Assembly: GCA_014843695.1 (NCBI GenBank)
Contig: CM026403.1
Coordinates: forward strand, 41,940,572 to 42,004,571
Length of the DNA stretch: 64,000 bases
Direction: 5' to 3'
From: Archivesica marissinica
Taxonomy: Eukaryota; Mollusca; Bivalvia; Venerida; Vesicomyidae
Shown piece by piece: positions 51,201 through 63,200 of the stretch (positions within the stretch are counted from its first letter, which is position 1; the number at the start of each line of letters is the position of its first letter). Under the pieces are notes generated by a model, which was not told where the DNA came from, ran no database searches, and saw nothing but the letters and a program-made list of their open reading frames with translations. A program made the position numbers and the translations under genes.

Positions 51201-54200
51201 CTATTTGGATCAAAGCTGTTTGATCATATGCCTGCTTTGTCTACTTGTACGAAATATTTACCAGTTTCTCTTCGTATGGTTTTACCTTCTCCAGTTTGAT
51301 CAGAGCCTTATTGTACGCCTGCTTTGTCTACTTGTACGAGACATTTACCAGTTTCTCTTCGTATGGTTTTACTTTCTCCAGTTTGATCAATGCCTTATTG
51401 TACGCCTGCTTTGTCTACTTGTATGAAATATTTACCAGTTTCTCTTCGTATGGTTTTACTTTCTCCAGTTTGATCAGAGCCTTATTGTACGCCTGCTTTG
51501 TCTACTTGTATGAAATATTTACCAGTTTCTCTTCGTATGGTTTTACTTTCTCCACTTTGATCAGAGATTAATTGTATGCCTGCTTTGTCTACTTGTACGA
51601 AATATTTACCAGTTTCTCTTCGTATGGTTTTACTTTCTCCAGTTTGATCAGAGCCTTATTGTACGCCTGCTTTGTCTACTTGTACGAGACATTTACCAGT
51701 TTCTCTTTGTATGGTTTTACTTTCTCCAGTTTGATCAGAGCCTTATTGTATGCCTGCTTTGTATACTTGTACGAGATATTTACCAGTTTCTCTTCGTATG
51801 GTTTTACTTTCTCCAGTTTGATCAGAGCCTTATTGTACGCCTGCTTTGTATACTTGTACGAGATATTTACCAGTTTCTCTTCATATGGTTTTACTTTCCC
51901 CAGTTTGATCAGAGCCTTATTGTACGCCTGCTTTGTCTACTTGTACGAGATATTTACCAGTTTCTCTTCGTATGGTTTTACCTTCTCCAGTTTGATCAGA
52001 GCCTTATTGTATGCCTGCTTTGTCTACTTGTACGAGATATTTACCATTTTCTCTTCATATGGTTTTACTTTCTCCAGTTTGATCAGAGCCTTATTGTACG
52101 CCTGCTTTGTGTACTTGTACAAAATATTTACAAGTTTCTCTTCGTATGGTTTTACCTTCTCCAGTTTGATCAGAGCCTTATTGTACGCCTGCTTTGTCTA
52201 CTTGTACGAGATATTTACCAGTTTCTCTTCGTATGGTTTTACTTTCTCCAGTTTGATCAGAGCCTTATTGTACGCCTGCTTTGTATACTTGTCTGGTTCA
52301 TCCTGTAGCCAATCCTTATATTCGTCAAAAGTCTCTTCCAAGCCTGGAACATATATCCTGGATATGTAATATTAATCTAGAATTGTGACACAGATGCCCC
52401 TGCTGGGTTTTCAACATCCATTCAAACCACTCTTCCATTTAAGAAAATGACCGTAACCTTGAACCTAAGTGTTTCATGTGACCACACTAACCTTGAACCT
52501 CTAAGTGTTTCATGTGACCACACTAACCTTGAACCTCTAAGTGTTTCATGTGACCACACTAACCTTGAACCTAAGTGTTTCATGTGACCACGCTAACCTT
52601 GAACCTAAGTGTTTCATGTGACCACACTAACCTTGAACCTAAGTGTTTCATGTGACCACACTAACCTTGAACCTAAGTGTTTCATGTGACCACACTAACC
52701 TTGAACCTAAGTGTTTCATGTGACCACACTAACCTTGAATCTAAGTGTTTCATGTGACCACGCTAACCTTGAACCTAAGTGTTTCATGTGACCACACTAA
52801 CCTTGAACCTAAGTGTTTCATGTGACCACACTAACCTTGAACCTAAGTGTTTCATGTGACCACACTAACCTTGAACCTAAGTGTTTCATGTGACCACACT
52901 AACCTTGAACCTAAGTGTTTCATGTGACCACGCTAACTAACTTTGAACCTAAGTGTTTCATGTGACCACACTAACCTTGAACCTAAGTGTTTCATGTGAC
53001 CACACTAACCTTGAATCTAAGTGTTTCATGTGACTACGCTAACCTTGAACCTAAGTGTTTCATGTGACCACGCTAACTAACCTTGAACCTAAGTGTTTCA
53101 TGTGACCACACTAACCTTGAACCTAAGTGTTTCATGTGACCACGCTAACTAACCTTGAACCTAAGTGTCTCATGTGACCACGCTAACTAACCTTGAACCT
53201 AAGTGTTTCATGTGACCACACTAACCTTGAACCTAAGTGTTTCATGTGACCACACTAACCTTGAACCTAAGTGTTTCATGTGACCACACTAACCTTGAAC
53301 CTAAGTGTTTCATGTGACATGTGACCACACAAACCTTGAACCTAAGTGTTTCATGTGACCACACTAACCTTGAACCTAAGTGTTTCATCTGACCACACTA
53401 ACCTTGAACCTAAGTGTTTCATGTGACCATGCTAACCTTGAACCTAAGTGTTTCATGTGACCACACTAACCTTGAACCTAAGTGTTTCATGTGACATGTG
53501 ACCACACAAACCTTGAACCTAAGTGTTTCATCTGACCACACTAACCTTGAACCTAAGTGTTTCATGTGACCACGCTAACCTTGAACCTAAGTGTTTCATG
53601 TGACCACACTAAGCTTCAACCTAAGTGTTTCATGTGACCACGCTAACTAACCTTGAACCTAAGTGTTTCATGTGACCACACTAACCTTGAACCTAAGTGT
53701 CTCATGTGACCACGCTAACTAACCTTGAACCTAAGTGTTTCATGTGACCACGCTAACTAACCTTGAACCTAAGTGTTTCATGTGACCACACTAACCTTGA
53801 ACCTAAGTGTTTCATGTGACCACACTAACCTTGAACCTAAGTGTTTCATGTGACCACGCTAACCTTGAACCTAAGTGTTTCATGTGACCACACTAAGCTT
53901 CAACCTAAGTGTTTCATGTGACCACGCTAACTAACCTTGAACCTAAGTGTTTCATGTGACCACACTAACCTTGAACCTAAGTGTCTCATGTGACCACGCT
54001 AACTAACCTTGAACCTAAGTGTTTCATGTGACCACGCTAACTAACCTTGAACCTAAGTGTTTCATGTGACCACACTAACCTTGAACCTAAGTGTTTCATG
54101 TGACCACACTAACCTTGAACCTAAGTGTTTCATGTGACCACACTAACCTTGAACCTAAGTGTTTCATGTGACCACGCTAACCTTGAACCTAAGTGTTTTG

Positions 54201-57200
54201 TGTGACATGTGACCACACTAACCTTGAACCTAAGTGTTTTGTGTGACATGTGACCACGCTAACCTTGAACCTAAGTGTTTTGTGTGACATGTGACCACAC
54301 TAACCTTGAACCTAAGTAATTCATGTGACCACGCTAACCTCCAACCTAAGTGTTTCATGTGACCACGCTAACTTTGAACATAAGTGTTAAAGTGTGGAAG
54401 TCGTGATAGCGCAGTGGATGTGCGTTCGCTTCAGGTGCGAAAGGTCCGGAGTTTGAGCCCCGCTGGAGCTGTTACGATTGGTTTAAACATATTTATTCCA
54501 CTATATACATTCACAAAACAATACATGCACACAAAATCAAAGAATAGGAAAGGATCAAAACGGAAGCAGAACGTATATAGTTTCTCTCCTTGCAGTTCAA
54601 AATACACAGTACTATTTTGGACGGTGTGGAGCTAATATATGTATACCAAATGTGCATATTGCTTAGAAATGACAGGAATATAATACCAGTAAGAAAGCAG
54701 AAGAAAGAGAAGATATTTGAGAATGTAGCGCAGGCAGACAGGGGTAAAGTCATCAAGTGCACGTCTTATATACATGGGGTCTTATATGTATGGGGTTTCA
54801 CTCAAAGAATCGTTTTGTATCACAAATGAAGCTATGGACATATTCAAATATTATTTTGTTATGTCATCTGTCAGGTCTCCTCGCCATGTAGGATAGTATG
54901 CAGATTAGCAGTAGGGCATAACCTTAGCACATTGTGTAGGAAATCAATTCGAATATTAGAATAGTATGTACATTCAAAGAAAAAGTGGTAGCTGTTTTCG
55001 TTGGATCTACAGCGGCATAGTGGTGATTGAATTAGGTTTTTTAAAAAGAGATGCTCGTGGAGCCCACTTGACTTGGTTCTAATTTGTGTATGTAATACTT
55101 GTAGGTATCTATCACCATAATAGAAGAACGTCGGGAGTTTTTCTTTTATCTTTGTTTATATAGTTTTTAAAGGTGTTTAGAGTTGTGGCATTCCTAACGT
55201 TACTCTCTAGGTCATTCCATTCTCTTATTACGGATGGTAAAAATGAATTGTAGTATGAAGTTGTCCTGCAGTCAATTGATCGTATAGCGTCAGCATTTCG
55301 AAGATTATATCGACTAATTGAAGCAACAGTTGCAGGTACAAGATCAGATAAGTAATTTAAATTAGTTTATGTTTGTATCTACGGGTACTTAAAGGTTCCC
55401 AGTTAACTTCATTTTGTAGATCAATTAATGAAACTAGTTTAGATGCACCTGTTGCGATTCTGGCAGCCTCGTTTTGAATTTTTTCTATTTCATTTTTTAC
55501 GAATTCGGGACAATTATCCCATACAACATCTGAATATTCTAAAATAGGGCATATGAATGATGTATAAATTATCTCTAAGGATTTACGATCAAGTTTGTAT
55601 TTTAATTTCCGCATTATGTATATTCGTTTCCATGCCTTTTCCTTAATGTAAGTGAGGTGAGTATGCCAAGTACAATTTTTAGTTAAAAATAATCCCAAGT
55701 GCTTATGTGAACTAACCTCTAATATTGGGACGTTGTTCATTGTTAATGGTAAATATTGTCGTGCATGGCGAGCTCTGGAGAAAGTTATAATTTCTGATTT
55801 AGACGGATTGAATGTAATGCACCAGTTTGATGCCCATGTGGATATTGCCTGTATATCACTTTGAAGAATAACATCAGCTAAGTTAATATCTTGGACAATA
55901 ATATACAAAGATGTATCATCGGCAAATAGCCGTATATTGCTTTGAATTTCATTAACAATATCATTAATAAATATTAAGAATAATAGAGGGCCTAATATGG
56001 AACCCTGCGGTACTCCGGCACGCAAATATAGCCATTCAGAGGTAGCGCCTGGAAGTACAACACGTTGTCGCCTACTGCTTAGATAATCAGTAAACCAGTC
56101 ATGTAAATCACCTGTAATGCCAGCGGATTTCAGTTTTACAAGAAGACCACGGTACCACACCTTATCAAAAGCTTTACTTATATCTAAAAACACTGCTCGA
56201 ACGTCGAGGCCATCATCAAGAGCTTTACAAAAGGTATCATACAAGAAAGTCAACTGATTGACGGTGGAATCACCTGGAAGAAAACCAGATTGAAACTGGG
56301 TTAGAAAATTATTACTTGTAAGATTATTAAAAATATATTTGAAAACTATACGCCCGAAAACCTTTTCCATTGTGTTCAATAATGAAATAGGTCTGTAGTT
56401 AGATGGTAGTTTTGGATCACCGTTTTTAAATATCACCGATACATTCGCTTCCTTCCAACTACTGGGTAATTTGCACTGCCTTAAAGATAAATTAAAAATA
56501 TCACATAAAGGTTTCGAAAGCTCATAGCAGGCTTCTTTAAGTATTCTATTACTAAGTCCATCAGGACCAGATGCTGTTACGATTGTGCCCTTAGGCAAGG
56601 CATTTAAATTCCACGTTGCCTCTTCTCTCCCTCGTGGCGATGGATTCCATCAGGAATGAGATCTCGAGAGCGATTAATATAAGTTGTAAGAACTTGTTTC
56701 ACAATCAAGCTAAAATAAATTTGTATAAACTAAACATAAGTGTTTCGTGTGACATGCTATCATTTTATGGTGATCACCAGTGTCACTTATTTCAAAAATC
56801 TCTGAAATCTGAAAATGTTAAAGAGCGTATTTTGATGAGGACCTGTACTTACTTTCTAGATGGATGGTTAGTTGTATTTTGAAGAGTGTCTGTACATGTT
56901 ACTTACTTTGTAGAGGGACGGTGAGCTGTCTTTTGAAGAGTGCCGCTACCCGGTCATGTTGTTCACTGAATTTATTTTCCAGCTCTTTTGTTGGAACACA
57001 TCCTGGATCGGGCTGTAATACACAACAAAAGTAGCATCAAATATAATGTGTAAGCATCTATTACTAGATTTGAGAATTTATTTTTGTTTGTTTTTTGGGG
57101 CTACGGTTATATGGCGACTCTCCAGCTATTATTGGTGGAGGACAGAACCTCACACAGACCGCAAGCCAGTACTGCAGAACCTCACACAGACCGCAAGCCA

Positions 57201-60200
57201 GTACTGCAGAACCTCACACAGACCGCAAGCCAGTACTGCAGAACCTCACACAGACCGCAAGCCAGTACTGCAGAACCTCACACAGACCGCAAGCCAGTAC
57301 GGCAGAACCTCACACAGACCGCAAGCCAGTACCTCACACAGACCGCAAGCCAGTACTGCAGAACCTCACACAGACTGCAAGCCAGTACTGCAGAACCTCA
57401 CACAGACCGCAAGCCAGTACGGCAGAACCTCACACAGACCGCAAGCCAGTACGGCAGAACCTCACACAGACCGCAAGCCAGTACTGCAGAACCTCACACA
57501 GACCGCAAGCCAGTACTGCAGAACCTCACACAGACCGCAAGCCAGTACTGCAGAACCTCACACAGACCGCAAGCCAGTACGGCAGAACCTCACACAGACC
57601 GCAAGCCAGTACGGCAGAACCTCACACAGACTGCAAGCCAGTACGGCAGAACCTCACACAGACTGCAAGCCAGTACGGCAGAACCTCACACAGACTGCAA
57701 GCCAGTACGGCAGAACCTCACACAGACTGCAAGCCAGTACGGCAGAACCTCACACAGACTGCAAGCCAGTACGGCAGAACCTCACACAGACTGCAAGCCA
57801 GTACGGCAGAACCTCACACAGACCGCAAGCCAGTACCTCACACAGACTGCAAGCCAGTACGGCAGAACCTCACACAGACCGCAAGCCAGCTGGATAAGCT
57901 TCCTCACATGATAGAACTTGACACCCCCCAGTGGGATTCAAACTTACAGCGGTGAGGAGCAAGTGATCTGAAGCGAACGACCTTAATCCTTGGCCCCGGA
58001 GAATTTCTTGTTAACTTATTGTAGGAATTTCTTGTTGCAAATTCACGTTCATGTAGTACCTTCAGTGTTTTACTGCTCAATGTATTGTTAACCTTGTCAC
58101 AATACATTGCAGCTAATTGCTCATGTCAACTCGACTCAACTTTATTTGGCTAATCAGTAACACACTACAGTCAAACCTGTGTTAGTGGTCACCTCTATTA
58201 AGCAGCCAACCTGCATTAAGCAGCCAGTTTCCAGATTCCCAATATGTTGTTTTGCTATACATTTGACCTCTATTAAGCAGCTGTCTGTACTAAGCAGCCA
58301 CTTTTTGTGATTCCCTTGGCTGGCTGCTTAAGGCATGTTTGACTGTATACCTAAAACCAAAACCATATATATATGCAAAGAAATAGGGTGTAAAGGTGTT
58401 TGTTTATTATATTTCACCCCTATTTAATGGGCCAGCCATTTCTGACTTATGAGAAACCTTTTTTTATGAACATTAGTACTTCTCGACTCCAATGATTGTA
58501 AGCCAGATGCCAGGCTTGTAGGCAATCGGTAACCATTATTTAACTAGCTGGCCCCTCACCAACTGGCCATAGCAGAACGAACCTCTTACGAGGTTCGAAT
58601 ATTCGACCCCCCACTCTGTAGGTGGACGCCTTAACCACTAGGCCACGGAGACGGTATACAAACAAATTAAATATAAAGTAAATATTGTATATACAATACA
58701 GTCTACATCTCTTCTATGATCTATCAAAGTCGGTTATGTCAATTTCTCTGGTTATCTCAAAGTCCCGTTTCAGATACTATCATTTTAAACACGATTGCCT
58801 CGGTATTGGTACGAGCATGGCATATGGCGGTTGGATTTTTAGCGCCTAATACCTCATGCAGCTTTTGAATAGTTGATCATGCAACACTGCTTATGGTATC
58901 AAAACCGGCCAATCAATGATACTGTTAAATACTCATCCACAAAACCGGCCAATCAATGATACTGTTAAATACTCATCCACAAAACCGGCCAATCAATGAT
59001 ACTGTTAAATACTCATCCACATTTTTACACTAGAAAAACCGCAGGTCCATGGCATGATGATCCAATCAGACACAACAAGAACACTACTCTACAAGACATC
59101 AGCCAGCAACATCTACATATCACCACGAATAATCGACGGTGCAAGGCACGTACCGCACCATCATCAGACACAACAAGAACACTACTCTACAAGACATCAG
59201 CCAGCCAACATCTACATATCACCACGAATAATCGACGGTGCAAGGCACGTACCGCATCATCATCAGACACAACAAGAACACTACTCTACAAGACATCAGC
59301 CAGCAACATCTACATATCACCACGAATAATCGACGGTGCAAGGCACGTACCGCACCATCATCAGACACAACAAGAACACTACTCTACAAGACATCAGCCA
59401 GCAACATCTACATATCACCACGAATAATCGACGGTGCAAGGCACGTACCGCACCATCATCAGACACAACAAGAACACTACTCTACAAGACATCAGCCAGC
59501 AACATCTACATATCACACGAATAATCGACGGTGCAAGGCACGTACCGCACCATCATCAGACACAACAAGAACACTACTCTACAAGACATCAGCCAGCAAC
59601 ATCTACATATCATCACGAATAATCGACGGTGCAAGGCACGTACCGCACCATCATCAGACACAACAAGAACACTACTCTACAAGACATCAGCCAGCAACAT
59701 CTACATATCATCACGAATAATCGACGGTGCAAGGCACGTACTGCATCATCATCAGACACAACAAGAACACTACTCTACAAGACATCAGCCAGCAACATCT
59801 ACATATCATCACGAATAATCGACGGTGCAAGGCACGTACTGCATCATCATCAGACACAACAAGAACACTACTCTACAAGACATCAGCCAGCAACATCTAC
59901 ATATCACCACGAATAATCGACGGTGCAAGGCACGTACCGCACCATCATCAGACACAACAAGAACACTACTCACAATACAAGACATAGCCAGCAACATCTA
60001 CATATCACCACGAATAATCGACGGTGCAAGGCACGTACCGCACCATCATCAGACACAACAAAACACACTCTACAAGACATCAGCCAGCAACATCTACATA
60101 TCACCACGAATAATCGACGGTGCAAGGCACGTACCGCATCATCACAGACACAACAAGAACACTACTCTACAAGACATCAGCCAGCAACATCTACATATCA

Positions 60201-63200
60201 CCACGAATAATCGACGGTGCAAGGCACGTACCGCACCATCATCAGACACAACAAGAACACTACTCTACAAGACATCAGCCAGCAACATACATATCACCAC
60301 GAATAATCGACGGTGCAAGGCACGTACCGCACCATCATCAGACACAACAAGAACACTACTCTACAAGACATCAGCCAGCAACATCTACATATCACCACGA
60401 ATAATCGACGGTGCAAGGCACGTACCGCACCATCATCAGACACAACAAGAACACTACTCTACAAGACATCAGCCAGCAACATCTACATATCATCACGAAT
60501 AATCGACGGTGCAAGGCACGTACCGCACCATCATCAGACACAACAAGAACATTACTCTACAAGACATCAGCCAGCAACATCTACATATCACCACGAATAA
60601 TCGACGGTGCAAGGCACGTACCGCACCATCATCAGACACAACAAGAACACTACTCTACAAGACATCAGCCAGCAACATCTACATATCATCACGAATAATC
60701 GACGGTGCAAGGCACGTACTGCATCATCATCAGACACAACAAGAACACTACTCTACAAGACATCAGCCAGCAACATCTAATATCCACGAATAATCGACGG
60801 TGCAAGGCACGTACCGCACCATCATCAGACACAACAAGAACACTACTCTACAAGACATCAGCCAGCAACATCTACATATCACCACGAATAATCGACGGTG
60901 CAAGGCACGTACTGCATCATCATCAGACACAACAAGAACACTACTCTACAAGACATCAGCCAGCAACATCTACATATCACCACGAATAATCGACGGTGCA
61001 AGGCACGTACCGCACCATCATCAGACACAACAAGAACACTACTCTACAAGACATCAGCCAGCAACATCTACATATCACCACGAATAATCGACGGTGCAAG
61101 GCACGTACTGCATCATCATCAGACACAACAAGAACACTACTCTACAAGACATCAGCCAGCAACATCTACATATCACCACGAATAATCGACGGTGCAAGGC
61201 ACGTACCGCACCATCATCAGACACAACAAGAACACTACTCTACAAGACATCAGCCAGCAACATCTACATATCACCACGAATATCGACGGTGCAAGGCACG
61301 TACCGCACCATCATCAGACACAACAAGAACACTACTCTACAAGACATCAGCCAGCAACATCTACATATCACACGAATAATCGACGGTGCAAGGCACGTAC
61401 CGCACCATCATCAGACACAACAAGAACATACTCTACAAGACATCAGCCAGCAACATCTACATATCATCACGAATAATCGACGGTGCAAGGCACGTACCGC
61501 ATCATCATCAGACACAACAAGAACACTACTCTACAAGACATCAGCCAGCAACATCTACATATCACCACGAATAATCGACGGTGCAAGGCACGTACCGCAC
61601 CATCATCAGACACAACAAGAACACTACTCTACAAGACATCAGCCAGCAACATCTACATATCACCACGAATAATCGACGGTGCAAGGCACGTACTGCATCA
61701 TCATCAGACACAACAAGAACACTACTCTACAAGACATCAGCCAGCAACATCTACATATCACCACGAATAATCGACGGTGCAAGGCACGTACCGCACCATC
61801 ATCAGACACAACAAGAACACTACTCTACAAGACATCAGCCAGCAACATCTACATATCACCACGAATAATCGACGGTGCAAGGCACGTACTGCATCATCAT
61901 CAGACACAACAAGAACACTACTCTACAAGACATCAGCCAGCAACATCTACATATCACCACGAATAATCGACGGTGCAAGGCACGTACCGCACCATCATCA
62001 GACACAACAAGAACACTACTCTACAAGACATCAGCCAGCAACATCTACATATCACCACGAATAATCGACGGTGCAAGGCACGTACCGCACCATCATCAGA
62101 CACAACAAGAACACTACTCTACAAGACATCAGCCAGCAACATCTACATATCACCACGAATAATCGACGGTGCAAGGCACGTACCGCACCATCATCAGACA
62201 CAACAAGAACACTACTCTACAAGACATCAGCCAGCAACATCTACATATCACCACGAATAATCGACGGTGCAAGGCACGTACCGCACCATCATCAGACACA
62301 ACAAGAACACTACTCTACAAGACATCAGCCAGCAACATCTACATATCACCACGAATAATCGACGGTGCAAGGCACGTACCGCACCATCATCAGACACAAC
62401 AAGAACACTACTCTACAAGACATCAGCCAGCAACATCTACATATCACCACGAATAATCGACGGTGTAAGGCACATACTACTAATCATCTTAGAACGCTCG
62501 CCCACATGGTTCGCCGGAGTCGAGGATAAATAAACTCAATCATCATCTGATAATGATCCCAGATGATGGATCCCATATGGTGATCCCAGATGATGGATCC
62601 CAGATGATGGATCCCAGATGCTGATCCCAGATGATGATCCCAGATGGTGATCCCAAGATCCCTCATCTCACTAGTATGACACTGTGTCATGGAAATTTAT
62701 TTAAATTACTAGTAAATGAGTTGTCTGGGGATAGTTGTCAATTAGTGTAAAACACACTGAAAATTACAGCCCCGATATAGTCCATACAACAAAGTTGTTG
62801 ACTATCTAATTAAGTTTACTGACAAACCCAATATCCCCCCTCGGCTTATGGTTTAACCCATTCAACACCAAGTATGGTCCATGATATTTTTAGACCAATA
62901 AATTAAAAAGAAAATTACATTTGAACAAGTTGATTTATCAACATGGGTAATTTTGTCTAAAATTTGTGACAATACTGGCATAAAGTGCAGATCCTGATGA
63001 GACAGCTCATCATTGGATCTACACTTTTTGTAAGGGCTGTGGTGTTGAAAGCGTTATGGCCAACATATCGGTGATCATTTATGGTAATAGATGGGCATAG
63101 TTAAACTGAATCCTACCAAAAGACCAGCTAGTATGGCGTTCTCAAACTCTCTGAATGCCTCCCAAAGGTTAGCACCCTCGGTTACATGCAGTCCACATGC

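Larger units (their letters stand above)
54402..56735 (+). mobile_element. SINE-3 copy split by a LINE
   Basis: The left part 54402-54480 has the tRNA-like head gatagcgcagtggatgtgcg, then gagtttgagccccgctggag. The right part 56573-56735 has gttacgattgtgcccttagg, ctcgtggcgatggattccat and the aataaatttgtataaacta tail. They join at gctgttacgattg, which is duplicated by the LINE. Confidence 0.9.

Noticed and set aside
51572..52369. 265-residue plus-strand frame (YACFVYLYEIFTSFSSYGF repeats), looking like a membrane protein
   Set aside because: It is antisense to exon e3 and its 87-bp copies. The unit is 29 codons long, so the shadow frame stays open.
57046..57955. Three overlapping frames of about 280 residues (TASQYCRTSHRP repeats)
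   Set aside because: A 32-bp unit without stops is open in all three frames; this is a minisatellite inside a SINE, not a gene.
59064..62475. Dozens of overlapping open frames of about 95 residues (RRCKARTAPSSDTTRT and similar)
   Set aside because: They come from one 98-bp unit without stops in several frames. Start and stop recur at each unit and there are no splice signals or domain resemblance.
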